A DNA stretch of 64,000 nt, taken from Burkholderia lata. GTDB taxonomy: Bacteria; Pseudomonadota; Gammaproteobacteria; Burkholderiales; Burkholderiaceae. The DNA lies in the NCBI RefSeq assembly GCF_000012945.1, contig NC_007510.1, forward strand, positions 2,108,001-2,172,000, written 5' to 3'. The notes under the pieces were generated by a model, which saw only the letters and a list, made by a program, of their open reading frames with translations, searched no databases and was not told the DNA's origin. Both the position numbers and the translations under genes were made by a program. Below, in pieces: positions 16,142-25,247 of this stretch (positions are counted from its first letter, which is position 1; the number at the start of each line of letters is the position of its first letter).

Positions 16142-16675
16142 TCAATCCAGGCTGGCCGGCACATACCGGGCCTGCATCAACCCGCTGGGCAATCGCTTCG
16201 TATCATCGAGCCGCAGCAGCGTTTGCGGCAGGCCATTGCTGAACAACGGAATCCCCTTCCCGAGCAGGATCGGCACCCAGTTGAGCGTGATGCTGTCGAC
16301 GACGCCGGCCGCGATACCTTCTCGCGCCGTCATGCCACCGTCCAGGTAGACGTGACGATGGCCGTCCTCTGCCAGCCGGCCAAGCAGTGTCGTGAGCGCC
16401 CCGTCGAACGGTTCTTCGCCATGGCGCGAAGCCAGTTTCCGATGAGTCATGACCACCATCCGTTTGCCGGCATAGGGCCACGGGTCGAACGCAATCACCG
16501 TATCGTATGTGTTGCGCCCCATCACGATCACGTCGATGTCGTTCATCAGCGACGTATAGCCGGTTTCATCCGGCGGATCCGACGAAAATGCCTCCAGCCA
16601 TGACAAATCGCCGCTTTCACCGGCGATGAATCCATCGAGACTGAGAGCGAGAAATACGCTGACTTGAGGGCGCAT
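16142..16675 (-). CDS. dihydrofolate reductase family protein (RibD C-terminal domain)
   Basis: A 177-residue stand-alone RibD_C/DHFR-fold protein. The start VSVFLALSLDGFIAG, central VIVMGRNTYDTVIAFDPWPY and later HVYLDGGMTAREGIAAGVVDSITLNWVPILLGKG are the typical blocks: substrate loop, NADPH-binding region and strand. Such proteins are NADPH-dependent reductases of unknown physiological substrate, often annotated as YwjB/YyaP-like. AAGGA 7 bases before the ATG at 16675 supports that start over an upstream one at 16729. It is an accessory-type gene with no partner in riboflavin or folate synthesis nearby. Confidence 0.85.
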   Translation of the reverse strand: MRPQVSVFLALSLDGFIAGESGDLSWLEAFSSDPPDETGYTSLMNDIDVIVMGRNTYDTVIAFDPWPYAGKRMVVMTHRKLASRHGEEPFDGALTTLLGRLAEDGHRHVYLDGGMTAREGIAAGVVDSITLNWVPILLGKGIPLFSNGLPQTLLRLDDTKRLPSGLMQARYVPASLD

Positions 16676-16818
16676 ACAGGATTCCTTTCGGAAATGTAAG
16701 GATGACGAGTATAGCCACAATCGCCACACGCGCCGCTACGCCGACAGGACGTCCTCGTTTGAGGCTGTGGCATTCGCTCGCATGCAGCGCGCCCGCCGCC
16801 CCGCTCTCCAGCGTCGAA

Positions 16819-17868
16819 TTACGCAGCCATGATCGCGTTCGCTGCCAATCGCCCAAGCTGGGGCGCCAGGATCACGCCGGGGTGCGCGACAACGGCATAA
16901 ACCCCTGCAACGCCCGGCAAAAATCCGTTGATCGGCACCGCGTCGTTCGTCATCGGCCGAAGCGCCGATTTCGCGGAGAGCAGCGTGAGGGTCGGCGGCT
17001 CGGCAAACAGCGCCGAAATGTCCGAGGCCGTACGCACTGCAAGCGCTGCAAGCCCGCTGTCGCCCTCTTCCGGAGGATCCGCGGCTGACAGCAGGCTACC
17101 CGATGGGCCAATCCGCACTTCGAGATCCCGCCCATAGAGCAAATGGCTGATGAGACCCGGCTCGACAGCGAACCGCATCAACACGGCCGGCTTCTCGCGA
17201 ACAGACAACGACACACCGAGGTCCGCGGCGATGGCAACCGTAGAAGCAGCGTTCGCCAGGACGACGACATCCGCCGGTACATGCCCGTGCGCGGTACGGA
17301 CGCCGACAGCGTGCCCATTGCGCGTTTCGACCGCTTCGACCGCGCAACCGCACCGGATCTCCGCGCCGGCCGCTTGTGCACCGGCCAGCAACTGATGCGT
17401 CAGGTCGATCGGCTCGACCACGAAGTCGTCCGGTGCCCACGCGATCAACTCGGGAAGCCGGGCAAGACGCGGCTCCATCCGGGCCACCTCTCGACGCCCC
17501 AACGCTTCCATTTGCACGCCCGCCGCACGCTGCTCGTCGATCAGGGCAGCGGTCTGCGCGTCCGTGTCCAGCCAGACAAGTGCTCCGCGCGTCGTCACCG
17601 GCAACGGACCGAGTTCACGCTCCAGCCGGGCGAACTCCGGGAGCGCTCCGAGCGTGCGAGAGAACCTGGACTGGTCTTCAGAAGGAAGCGCACTGCCGGT
17701 ACCCACCCAGCCGAACGACCAGTGAGTCGCACCGCCTGCGGCCGTCGCCTGCTGTTCCAGCAGCGTGACCTGTGCGCCCGAGCACGCAAGATGCCATGCG
17801 GTGGATGCACCGACGATGCCACCGCCGACCACGACGACACGCAGCGAGTTGTTTCCCATGAGTGACAT
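16819..17868 (-). CDS. FAD-dependent oxidoreductase of the DAO family
   Basis: A 349-residue protein of the D-amino-acid oxidase/glycine oxidase/sarcosine oxidase superfamily. The dinucleotide-binding motif VVVVGGGIVGASTAWHLA lies at about residues 11-28 and is followed by the acidic residue of TLLEQQA. The C-terminal PINGFLPGVAGVYAVVAHPGVILAPQLGRLAA is the second FAD-contact block of the family. It probably oxidises a secondary amine or amino acid with oxygen or a carrier; the substrate is unknown. Two starts are possible, ATG 17868 and ATG 17859, and neither has a good Shine-Dalgarno sequence. It lies on the same strand as the reductase at 16142, 143 bases apart. Confidence 0.8.
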   Translation of the reverse strand: MSLMGNNSLRVVVVGGGIVGASTAWHLACSGAQVTLLEQQATAAGGATHWSFGWVGTGSALPSEDQSRFSRTLGALPEFARLERELGPLPVTTRGALVWLDTDAQTAALIDEQRAAGVQMEALGRREVARMEPRLARLPELIAWAPDDFVVEPIDLTHQLLAGAQAAGAEIRCGCAVEAVETRNGHAVGVRTAHGHVPADVVVLANAASTVAIAADLGVSLSVREKPAVLMRFAVEPGLISHLLYGRDLEVRIGPSGSLLSAADPPEEGDSGLAALAVRTASDISALFAEPPTLTLLSAKSALRPMTNDAVPINGFLPGVAGVYAVVAHPGVILAPQLGRLAANAIMAA

Positions 17869-18022
17869 TGAACGTTGCGGGGTTCCGACTATACCGTCCG
17901 TCCCGCTTCGCCGCTGTGCGGTTGCCTGCCGCCCATTACCGCGAATCGTCGCGCCCTCTCGCGTCCGGCATCGACACGATCAATCGATCGACATCCAAGG
18001 CACTTGAGGTGTGCCGACGAAA

Positions 18023-18044
18023 CAAAAAGCCCGCCGAGGCGGAC
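18023..18044 (-). terminator. intrinsic terminator of the LprI-like gene
   Basis: On the minus strand GTCCGCC pairs with GGCGGGC across a 2-base centre (effective 4-base loop), followed at once by TTTTT (18028-18024). It lies 27 bases after the stop at 18071. Confidence 0.75.
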
Positions 18045-18070
18045 CTTGATGAAACGCTGGACACGGCACT

Positions 18071-18916
18071 TCACCGCATGTCCGGAAACACCGATGCCTT
18101 CAGGCACCGATCGAACCACACAGCATCGTCGCCATCGCCGATCGGCCACATTTCCGCATCGAGCTGCGGCAACCCGGCAACCGGCGCTGACGCGCGGTTA
18201 TCGGCACCAGACGCCCCTGCACGCATCCACGCCGATTGCGCTCCACCGTTGTCGCACGCACTCCCATGCGCCTGCGCCTCGCAGAATGCCACGGGTCGCA
18301 CCTTCCCGCCGTCGGCCGTGCTCACCGACCGGTACTGATAAACCGCACCGGTCGCCCAGTCCTCGCTCTGGCTGCAGACCCGCGCGCGATGCTGCACATG
18401 GACCGCGCCGAAACATGCATAGGAAACGTGCGCGCCGGTCGCATCGTCGGGAATGAAGTCGCAGTTTGCATCGAAACCGGTGAGCGGGCCGCCCGTGTAT
18501 TTCGCGAGCCATTGGCGCTCGGCCTGCGCACGCGCGATCAACCCCTTGTTCGATTGATCGGCCAGCACGGCGGTGCGCCGATCGATTGCCTTGCGCACTT
18601 CGTCGACGGCGAGCGGACGGCCTTCGTAATCGGCGTCGAGACGCTTGTTGCGCGCGTCGATCCAGCGGCGCTGGCTGCGCACCAGCATGTCGCGGATAGC
18701 CGTGTCCGGCGCGGCCTTCAGTGCGCCTGTGTACGCCGAATTCATCCGCGTGTCGGCTGCACGCAGCACCGGGCTCGCGCAGATGCGCTTCTCGATCGGC
18801 TGCACGGCTTTCGCGCAATCGATCGCAAAGGCAGGCACCGCCACGCCAACACCCATCATGAACATCGAAGCAAAACCAGCCAGCCGCCCGGCCGATGCCA
18901 TTCGAATCCCACGCAT
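18071..18916 (-). CDS. secreted LprI-type (DUF1311) protein
   Basis: A 281-residue exported protein. A signal peptide (hydrophobic LAGFASMFMMGVGVAVPAFA) is followed directly by the LprI/DUF1311 domain: DCAKAVQPIEKRICASP, then ADTRMNSAYTGAL and the terminal R-S-Q-R-R-W-I-D-A-R-N motif. The mycobacterial family member LprI inhibits lysozyme; most proteobacterial members are untested. The C-terminal half, after about residue 150, is Cys-containing (NCDFIPDD, YACFGAVH, RVCSQSEDW, VAFCEAQAHGSACDN) and unlike simple LprI proteins, so there may be a second disulfide-rich domain. The ATG at 18916 is used; another ATG 15 bases further in is possible. A terminator follows. Confidence 0.75.
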   Translation of the reverse strand: MRGIRMASAGRLAGFASMFMMGVGVAVPAFAIDCAKAVQPIEKRICASPVLRAADTRMNSAYTGALKAAPDTAIRDMLVRSQRRWIDARNKRLDADYEGRPLAVDEVRKAIDRRTAVLADQSNKGLIARAQAERQWLAKYTGGPLTGFDANCDFIPDDATGAHVSYACFGAVHVQHRARVCSQSEDWATGAVYQYRSVSTADGGKVRPVAFCEAQAHGSACDNGGAQSAWMRAGASGADNRASAPVAGLPQLDAEMWPIGDGDDAVWFDRCLKASVFPDMR

Positions 18917-19332
18917 GCTTTCTCTCAGTCGGTTTTTTCTTGGTCGCACTGCCTCGATGCAGCATCGCCGATTGCGGCCTGTCGTGCCCGGGCGCCGGTA
19001 TCGCATTTCGCCGATGGCAGCTTCCACGCCACATCGCGCAGCGCCGCTCATGGTACGCGTGCCTGCACAAACGCGCACCATCGGGCGCAGCACGCCCCGG
19101 TGTTTCTGTACTGGTGACTGGATCTCGATCGACTGGACGACGATCATGCACGCCCGAACCCGGCACGCGCATTCGGTGCCGACGGTCATGAACGACCGTC
19201 GGCGAGAGGGTCCGGCAGGCGGTGGCCGCACCTCGTCGCGCCCGAATGCACGATCGGCCGACCCGCACCGCGTTGCTTCGCGGTACCGACGCCCGACGGG
19301 TTGCCCGCCGCGGTCGGCCCGCCACGAAACCG
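18917..19332. other. gene-free interval between phaR and the LprI-like gene
   Basis: About 415 bases. Both strands have open frames, but none looks like a protein. It should hold the 3' end of phaR and the promoter of the LprI-like gene. No convincing terminator or promoter hexamer pair was picked out. Confidence 0.45.
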
Positions 19333-19899
19333 TTACTTCTTTTCCGGCTCCGACGCGCCCGGTTGCTTGAACGGGAACGTGCTGAACATCGACTTCGCCT
19401 GGTTCTGCATCTGCTCCTGCATCTGCACGAACATGTTCTTCGACTGCTCGATGTAGCTGGTCATCATCCCTTGCATCATCGGCGCCTGCATGTTCATGAA
19501 CTGCGACCAGACTTCCGGATTCATCGCATTGCCTTCGTACAGGTTCTTCGACTGATCCGCGAGCTTGTTCTGGATGTCGATGAACGCCTGGATGTTCTTT
19601 TCCAGGTACGTGCCCATCATGCCCTGCATCGCATGCCCGTAGAAACGGATGATCTGCGACAGCATCGACGACGAGAACATCGGCACGCCGCCGCTTTCCT
19701 CTTCGAGGATGATCTGCAGGAGGATGCTGCGCGTCAGGTCTTCGCTGGATTTCGCATCGACGACCTTGAAGTCCTCCTGCTCCAGCACGAGCTGCTTCAC
19801 GTCGGTCAGCGTAATGTACGTGCTTGTCTCGGTATCGTAGAGCCGACGGTTCGGGTACTTCTTGATGAGCCGTTCGGCCGTCTTCTTTGTAGTAGTCAT
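19333..19899 (-). CDS. phaR: polyhydroxyalkanoate synthesis repressor PhaR
   Basis: DNA-binding repressor that senses nascent PHA granules. By binding granules it leaves its operators and allows expression of phasins and itself. The 188-residue protein has the N-terminal DNA-binding domain (KKYPNRRLYDTETSTYITL, about residues 13-31). Two PHB-accumulation repeats follow, MLSQIIRFYGHAMQGMMGTY near 79-98 and a second with MMQGMMTSYIEQSKNMF. The C-terminus is Met/Gln-rich. The ATG at 19899 has AAAGGCG upstream and gives the typical family N-terminus. It follows phaB by 119 bases that contain a terminator-like hairpin, so it may be expressed partly apart from phaC-A-B. Confidence 0.95.
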   Translation of the reverse strand: MTTTKKTAERLIKKYPNRRLYDTETSTYITLTDVKQLVLEQEDFKVVDAKSSEDLTRSILLQIILEEESGGVPMFSSSMLSQIIRFYGHAMQGMMGTYLEKNIQAFIDIQNKLADQSKNLYEGNAMNPEVWSQFMNMQAPMMQGMMTSYIEQSKNMFVQMQEQMQNQAKSMFSTFPFKQPGASEPEKK

Positions 19900-19973
19900 G
19901 TAACGCCTTTGAGTGCAGCGTAGCGGAAGTGACGAATCCCCGCCGCCCGAATCCGGGAGGCGGGGGCCTTCGG

Positions 19974-20010
19974 AAAACGCCCGGCTGCGCGGCCACCCGG
20001 CCCGCGCAGC
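19974..20010 (-). terminator. hairpin between phaB and phaR
   Basis: Arms GCTGCGCGG (19984-19992) and CCGCGCAGC (20002-20010) with a 9-base loop lie right after the phaB stop. On the minus strand a TTTT follows 6 bases beyond the stem (19977-19974). This is a weak terminator or attenuator between phaB and phaR. Confidence 0.45.
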
Positions 20011-20018
20011 GCGGACGC

Positions 20019-20759
20019 TCAGCCCATGTGCAGGCCGCCGTTCAGCGAGAAGTCGGCGCCCGTCGCGAAACCGGAATCGTTCGACGCGAGCCACGCGACG
20101 ATCGAACCGATTTCCTCCGGCCCGCCAAGACGACGCACCGGGATCGTCGCGACGATCTTCTCGAGCACGTCCGGGCGAATCGCCTTCACCATGTCGGTAC
20201 CGATGTAGCCCGGCGACACGGTGTTGACCGTCACGCCCTTCGTCGCGACTTCCTGTGCGAGCGACATCGTGAAGCCGTGGATACCGGCCTTCGCGGTCGA
20301 GTAGTTGGTCTGGCCGAACTGCCCCTTCTGGCCGTTCACCGACGAGATGTTGACGATCCGGCCCCAGCCGCGTTCGACCATGCCGTCGATCACCTGCTTC
20401 GTCACGTTGAACAGGCTCGTCAGGTTGGTGTCGATCACGGCGGTCCAGTCTTCGTGCGTCATCTTGCGGAACACGACGTCGCGCGTGATGCCCGCATTGT
20501 TGACCAGCACGTCGATCTCGCCGACTTCAGCCTTGACCTTGTCGAACGCTTCCTTGGTCGAGTCCCAGTCGCCGACGTTGCCTTCCGACGCGATGAAATC
20601 GTACCCGAGCGCCTTCTGGTCCTCGAGCCATTTCACCCGGCGCGGCGAGTTCGGGCCGCAACCTGCGACCACCTTGAAGCCGTCTTTCAACAGGCGCTGG
20701 CAGATGCTGGTGCCGATGCCGCCCATCCCGCCCGTTACGTACGCAATTCGCTGAGACAT
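20019..20759 (-). CDS. phaB: acetoacetyl-CoA reductase PhaB
   Basis: NADPH-dependent reductase making (R)-3-hydroxybutyryl-CoA, the monomer for PHB. It is a 246-residue short-chain dehydrogenase with the TGGMGGIG cofactor motif at residues 9-16, NNAG at 87-90 and the catalytic Ser140, Tyr153 and Lys157 (NISS and YSTAK). The length equals that of the Ralstonia enzyme. GGAG lies 9 bases before the ATG at 20759. It stands 135 bases downstream of phaA in the usual phaC-A-B order. Confidence 0.95.
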   Translation of the reverse strand: MSQRIAYVTGGMGGIGTSICQRLLKDGFKVVAGCGPNSPRRVKWLEDQKALGYDFIASEGNVGDWDSTKEAFDKVKAEVGEIDVLVNNAGITRDVVFRKMTHEDWTAVIDTNLTSLFNVTKQVIDGMVERGWGRIVNISSVNGQKGQFGQTNYSTAKAGIHGFTMSLAQEVATKGVTVNTVSPGYIGTDMVKAIRPDVLEKIVATIPVRRLGGPEEIGSIVAWLASNDSGFATGADFSLNGGLHMG

Positions 20760-20894
20760 AAATCTCACTCCATTTTTTGGTTTCGAGAGCTGCCGGAGGC
20801 CCCCTCTGACTTCACGTGACGCCGGCCGAAGCCGCAATCGGCCGGCACACGGATTCGGTTCGCTGGTCGCGAACGGCCGGTTACGAACGGCCGC

Positions 20895-22076
20895 TTACGG
20901 ACGCTCGACCGCGAGTGCGACGCCCATCCCGCCGCCGATACACAGCGACGCCAGCCCGCGCTTCGCATCGCGCTTGGCCATCTCGTGCAGCAGCGTCACC
21001 AGGATCCGGCAGCCCGACGCGCCGATCGGGTGGCCGATCGCGATCGCCCCGCCGTTCACGTTCACCTTCGACGTGTCCCAGCCCATCTGCTTGTGCACCG
21101 CCAGCGCCTGCGCCGCGAACGCCTCGTTGATCTCCATCAGGTCCAGGTCGCCCGGCGTCCAGCCCGCGCGCTCCAGGCACCGGCGCGAGGCCGGCACCGG
21201 GCCCATGCCCATCACGCTCGGATCCACGCCCGCGTTCGCATACGCCTTGATCCGCGCCAGCGGCGTCAGGCCGAGTGCCGCCGCCTTCTGCGCCGACATC
21301 ACCAGCACCGCCGCCGCACCGTCGTTCAGCCCCGACGCGTTCGCCGCCGTCACCGAGCCGTCCTTCGAGAATGCCGGCTTCAGCCCGGACAGCGATTCCG
21401 CCGTCACGCCGTGACGCACGAATTCATCGGTGGCGAACTGCAGCGGCTCGCCCTTGCGTTGCGGAATCGCCACCGGCACGATCTCGTCGTTGAAGCGGCC
21501 GGCCTTCTGCGCGGCTTCCGCCTTGTTCTGCGACAGCGCCGCGAAGGCGTCCTGCTCTTCGCGCGTGATCCCGTATTCCTTCGCGACGTTCTCCGCCGTG
21601 ATGCCCATGTGGTACTGGTTGTACACGTCCCACAGGCCGTCGACGATCATCGTGTCGACCAGCTTCGCGTCGCCCATGCGGAACCCGTCGCGCGAGCCCG
21701 GCAGCACGTGCGGCGACGCGCTCATGTTCTCCTGGCCGCCCGCGATCACGATCTCGGCATCCCCCGCGACGATCGCGTTCGCCGCCAGCATCACGGCCTT
21801 CAGGCCCGAGCCGCACACCTTGTTGATCGTCATCCCCGGCACTGCCGTCGGCAGCCCGGCCTTGATCAGCGACTGCCGTGCCGGGTTCTGCCCGGAACCG
21901 GCCGTCAGCACCTGGCCCATGATCACTTCGCTCACCTGCTCGGGCTTCACGCCCGCACGCTCCAGCACCGCGCGGATCACCGTCGCGCCCAGTTCGGGCG
22001 CCGCAATCTTCGCAAGCGAACCGCCGAATTTGCCGACCGCGGTCCGCGCGGCCGATACGATCACTACGTCCGTCAT
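20895..22076 (-). CDS. phaA: acetyl-CoA acetyltransferase PhaA
   Basis: Biosynthetic thiolase joining two acetyl-CoA into acetoacetyl-CoA for PHB synthesis. The 393-residue protein has nucleophile Cys88 in NKVCGSG, His in GHPIGASG near residue 349 and the second Cys in CIGGGMG near 379. A strong Shine-Dalgarno GGAGG sits before the ATG at 22076. It lies between phaC and phaB. The window contains a second thiolase, bktB, at 10244-11434, which probably has a broader chain-length range. Confidence 0.95.
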   Translation of the reverse strand: MTDVVIVSAARTAVGKFGGSLAKIAAPELGATVIRAVLERAGVKPEQVSEVIMGQVLTAGSGQNPARQSLIKAGLPTAVPGMTINKVCGSGLKAVMLAANAIVAGDAEIVIAGGQENMSASPHVLPGSRDGFRMGDAKLVDTMIVDGLWDVYNQYHMGITAENVAKEYGITREEQDAFAALSQNKAEAAQKAGRFNDEIVPVAIPQRKGEPLQFATDEFVRHGVTAESLSGLKPAFSKDGSVTAANASGLNDGAAAVLVMSAQKAAALGLTPLARIKAYANAGVDPSVMGMGPVPASRRCLERAGWTPGDLDLMEINEAFAAQALAVHKQMGWDTSKVNVNGGAIAIGHPIGASGCRILVTLLHEMAKRDAKRGLASLCIGGGMGVALAVERP

Positions 22077-22127
22077 TTCTCTTTCCTCCAGGCCCGCACG
22101 ACACGGCGCATCGCTACCGGCCCTGTT

Positions 22128-22170
22128 AAAAAAACTGCGGTGCACCGGACAGCCTGCGCCGCTGTCCGGT
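22128..22170. terminator. hairpin in the phaC-phaA intergenic region
   Basis: Perfect 10-bp arms ACCGGACAGC (22144-22153) and GCTGTCCGGT (22161-22170) with a 7-base loop. On the minus strand a run of seven T lies about 10 bases beyond the stem (22134-22128). It may attenuate read-through from phaC into phaA or stabilise a processed end. Confidence 0.45.
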
Positions 22171-22175
22171 TTTCG

Positions 22176-24041
22176 TCAATCGCGCTGCAACACGTAGCGG
22201 CCCGGCGCCGGCTCGATCACCGGGAACTGCGCGGTACCGGGCTGGGCGGGCGGCTCCACCTTGCGGCCGCCGTACTGGTCGAGCCATTCGGCCCAGGTCG
22301 TCCACCAGCTGCCCGGTTGCTCGGTGGCACCGGCGAACCAGTCGTCCGCCGATTCGGGCAGATCGCTGTCGTTGACCCAGTAGCTGCGCTTCTTCTTCGC
22401 CGGCGGATTGATCACGCCCGCGATGTGTCCCGACGCGCCGAGCACGAACTTCAGCGGGCCCGACAGGATCGACGTGGACGCGTAGGCCGTCTGCCACGGC
22501 ACGATGTGATCCTCGCGCGAGCCGTAGATGAAGGTCGGCACGTCGATCAGCGTCAGGTCGACCGATTCGCCGCACACGGTCAGCGCGCCAGGTTCGCGCA
22601 GCTTGTTCTCGAGATAGGTATTGCGCAGGTACCACGCATACATCGGGCCCGGCAGGCTCGTCGAATCGCTGTTCCAGTACAGCAGGTCGAACGGCGCCGG
22701 CGTGCGGCCCTTCAGGTAGTTGTCGACGACGTAGTTCCACACGAGATCGTTCGGCCGCAGGAACGAGAACGTGTTCGCGAATTCGACGCCGCGCATCAGC
22801 CCCGGCTGCGTGCCGTTCTTGCCGCCGATGGTCTGCTCGCGCATCTGCACGTGCGCCTCGTCGACGAACACGTCGAGAATGCCGGTGTCGGTGAAGTCGA
22901 GCATCGCGGTGAGCAGCGTCATCGACGCAGCCGGATGTTCGCCGCGCGCGGCCAGCACCGCGAGCGCGGTCGCGAGCATCGTGCCGCCGACGCAGAAGCC
23001 GAGCGTGTTGATCTGTTCGCGGCCGCTGACCTGCTGCACGGCGTCGATCGCCGCGAGCAGCCCTTCGTTCATGTAGTCGTCCCACGTCTTGTGCGCGACC
23101 GATGCGTCCGCGTTGCGCCACGACACGAGGAACACCTGATGGCCGTTCGACAGCGCATGCGCGACGAGCGAATTCTCCGGCTGCAGGTCGAGGATGTAGA
23201 ACTTGTTGATGCAAGGCGGCACGATCAGCAGCGGCCGCTCGAACACCTTGTCCGTCTTCGGCGTGTACTGGATCAGCTGGATCAGGTCGTTCTCGTAGAC
23301 GACCGCACCTTCAGTACACCCGAGGTTCTTGCCGACCACGAACTGCGATTCGTCGGTCTGCGAAATCTTGCCGCGCTGCATGTCGCCGAGCAGGTTCATC
23401 ATCCCCTGCCGCAGGCTTTCGCCCTGCGTCTCGAGGATCGATTTCTGTGCGTCGGGATTGAGTGCGAGGAAGTTGCTCGGCGCGGCCGCGGCCGTCCACT
23501 GCTGGACCGTGAAACGAATGCGCTCGCGCGTCTTCGGATCGGTCTGCAGCGCGTCGGCCAGTTCCTGCAGATAGCGCGCGTTGAGCAGATACCAGGCTGC
23601 CGCGAACGCATGTGCCGGCGACGCCTTCCACGCATCGCCGCTGAAGCGGCGGTCCTTCAGTTCGGGCGACTCGAGCTTCGCCGCGGCGGCCTGCTGCATC
23701 AACGCCATGCAATCGCGCGCGTAGTCGGCCTGCAGCGCCTGCAGCCGCTCGGGCGGAATCGCGGCGGCCGGCAGCTTCAACCCGGCGAACGGCGACGCCA
23801 TCGCGCCGAAATCGGGCATCGACGGCATCTGGAACGGAAACGATGTCGGAAACTGGAATGTTGCGAACGGATTCACGGTGGCCGACGCAGTCGCGGCGCG
23901 TGCCGGATCTGCAAAACCGCGCCACGCGTTCAACCACGACTCGAACATCTGCTGCATCGGCTGGGCGGCCGGATCGAAACCAATGCTGCCCGTGGAAGTG
24001 CCCGCCTGAGCGGACGTCGACGATTTTTTCGATGCTGTCAT
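22176..24041 (-). CDS. phaC: class I poly(R)-hydroxyalkanoate synthase PhaC
   Basis: Polymerises (R)-3-hydroxyacyl-CoA into PHA at the granule surface. The 621-residue protein carries the lipase-like box GFCVGG with catalytic Cys350. The rest of the triad is visible as the Asp region DFTDTGILDVFVDE and the His in GASGHIAGVINPP. The N-terminal about 100 residues are the variable granule-binding part; the protein is about 30 residues longer than the Ralstonia enzyme. It heads the phaC-phaA-phaB series. The ATG at 24041 is preceded by an AAGGCAGG-like sequence. Confidence 0.95.
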   Translation of the reverse strand: MTASKKSSTSAQAGTSTGSIGFDPAAQPMQQMFESWLNAWRGFADPARAATASATVNPFATFQFPTSFPFQMPSMPDFGAMASPFAGLKLPAAAIPPERLQALQADYARDCMALMQQAAAAKLESPELKDRRFSGDAWKASPAHAFAAAWYLLNARYLQELADALQTDPKTRERIRFTVQQWTAAAAPSNFLALNPDAQKSILETQGESLRQGMMNLLGDMQRGKISQTDESQFVVGKNLGCTEGAVVYENDLIQLIQYTPKTDKVFERPLLIVPPCINKFYILDLQPENSLVAHALSNGHQVFLVSWRNADASVAHKTWDDYMNEGLLAAIDAVQQVSGREQINTLGFCVGGTMLATALAVLAARGEHPAASMTLLTAMLDFTDTGILDVFVDEAHVQMREQTIGGKNGTQPGLMRGVEFANTFSFLRPNDLVWNYVVDNYLKGRTPAPFDLLYWNSDSTSLPGPMYAWYLRNTYLENKLREPGALTVCGESVDLTLIDVPTFIYGSREDHIVPWQTAYASTSILSGPLKFVLGASGHIAGVINPPAKKKRSYWVNDSDLPESADDWFAGATEQPGSWWTTWAEWLDQYGGRKVEPPAQPGTAQFPVIEPAPGRYVLQRD

Positions 24042-24401
24042 TACCTGCCTTACCGGTGATTCGTGAGCGTCTATCGTGAAATCCTGCTCGCGCGCGGCAT
24101 GCCGGCTGCGAGCCGGGCCGTCATGCTCTGGAGAGGCGTCTCCAGATTCTGCCGCAGTGCGGTATTTTTATCATTATCGTTTTCCCCATGTGAAGCGCCA
24201 TGTCAAACCGCTGAACATTTCCGTACGGAGATAATCCTCGCACAACAGACGGGACAAGGGTTCCGGCGAAACATAAAACATTTTGATTGACTTGACTTCG
24301 GGATTTTTCATTCAATCGCGCATGCCGCGTGGCATGGCCGCCAAAATATCGAGATAACCCGATTTTGCGGCGCAGCAAACCCTGCGTGCATGCGCATCTC
24401 G
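24042..24401. other. phaC upstream region, AT-rich
   Basis: About 360 bases between phaC and pgeF with markedly lower GC at 24150-24360. No gene is seen. On the minus strand a TTGACA (24206-24201) and a GATAAT (24178-24173) are present but 22 bases apart, too far for a standard sigma-70 promoter. The palindrome at 24127-24146 lies between these and the phaC start. Confidence 0.5.
24127..24146. promoter_or_regulatory. palindrome upstream of phaC
   Basis: Perfect 8-bp arms TCTGGAGA (24127-24134) and TCTCCAGA (24139-24146) around GGCG, 86 bases upstream of the phaC start. It could be an operator or a leader hairpin. Whether PhaR binds it is unknown. Confidence 0.4.
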
Positions 24402-25241
24402 TCAATCGGCCAGCCAGATCGCCGCCGCCATGCGGCCCGTCACGCGATCGCGCCGGTACGAATAGAAACGATCCTGTTCGGTGACCGTACAGGCCGTCCC
24501 GCCGCTCACGTGCGCAACGCCCGCACGCGCGAGACGCAGGCGCGCGAGCGCATAGAGATCGGCGAGAAACTTGCCCGGCGCGCCATCGATCGCGATGAAC
24601 GCAAGCCGGGTTTCATCATGCTCCGAGTGCGGGGCCGTGTCGAGAAACGCGTCACGCACGTCGGCGCCAACCTCGAACGCCCGCGGGCCGATCGCCGGCC
24701 CGAGGTACGCATGAAGCGCGTCCGTCGCACCGCCCGCAAGTGCCGCGACACGCGCCGCGGTCTGCTCGACGATGCCGGCCGCCAGCCCGCGCCAGCCTGC
24801 ATGTGCGGCGCCGACTGCGCGGCCCTGCGCGTCGCACAGCAGCACGGGCAGGCAATCCGCGACCATCACGACGCAGACGGCACCCGTCTGGTCGGTGACG
24901 CTCGCGTCGGCCTGCACCGGCGCCGTAGCCGCGGGTGCCGCCGCGATCACCTCGTCCGCACGCACGATCTGCGCGCCGTGAACCTGCTCGAGCCACGCAG
25001 CATTCGACTGGCCTGCCAGCGCCAGCAAACGCGCGCGATTCCCGGCGACATGGGCCGGGTCGTCACCAGTATGGAGGCCGAGATTCATGCCGCCCGGCAG
25101 CGCGTCTCCGCCCTGCCAGCGCCCGTACGGGCCTTCGCTCAGCCCGCCGTCGCGCGTCGTGACCAGCGCGCGCACGCGCGGCGACACCTGCCAGTCGGGC
25201 TGTACGCAGTCCTGCCACGTCATCGGCGCCAGGTTCGTCAT
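24402..25241 (-). CDS. pgeF: laccase-domain purine nucleoside phosphorylase / peptidoglycan editing factor
   Basis: Member of the YfiH/DUF152 family: zinc-dependent enzymes with purine-nucleoside phosphorolysis and oxidase activity in vitro. In E. coli, PgeF removes misincorporated serine from peptidoglycan precursors. The metal ligands are visible as EQVHGA, VADCLPVLL and AAHAGWRGLAAG. The length of 279 residues is typical. The ATG at 25241 is favoured over the GTG at 25247 because GAGGAGGAG, inside the rluD end, is 9 bases from the ATG. It directly follows rluD, so the two are translationally linked. Confidence 0.85.
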   Translation of the reverse strand: MTNLAPMTWQDCVQPDWQVSPRVRALVTTRDGGLSEGPYGRWQGGDALPGGMNLGLHTGDDPAHVAGNRARLLALAGQSNAAWLEQVHGAQIVRADEVIAAAPAATAPVQADASVTDQTGAVCVVMVADCLPVLLCDAQGRAVGAAHAGWRGLAAGIVEQTAARVAALAGGATDALHAYLGPAIGPRAFEVGADVRDAFLDTAPHSEHDETRLAFIAIDGAPGKFLADLYALARLRLARAGVAHVSGGTACTVTEQDRFYSYRRDRVTGRMAAAIWLAD

Positions 25242-25247
25242 CGGCAC

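Noticed and set aside
18899..18914. T-loop-like TTCGAATCCC suggesting a tRNA 3' end
   Set aside because: No matching acceptor, anticodon or D arms nearby; it lies in the signal-peptide codons of the LprI-like gene.
18071..19996. 641-residue frame extending the LprI-like protein through phaR
   Set aside because: The signal peptide begins at residue 1 of the 18916 start; the upstream part crosses phaR in another frame and looks non-coding.
20985..24059. 1024-residue plus-strand open frame antisense to phaA-phaC
   Set aside because: Rich in Arg, His, Asp and Val, with no recognisable domain, and exactly opposite well-recognised PHA genes; an artefact of high third-position GC.
24173..24206. 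TTGACA and GATAAT as the phaC promoter
   Set aside because: Spacing is 22 bases, outside the 16-18 range for sigma-70.
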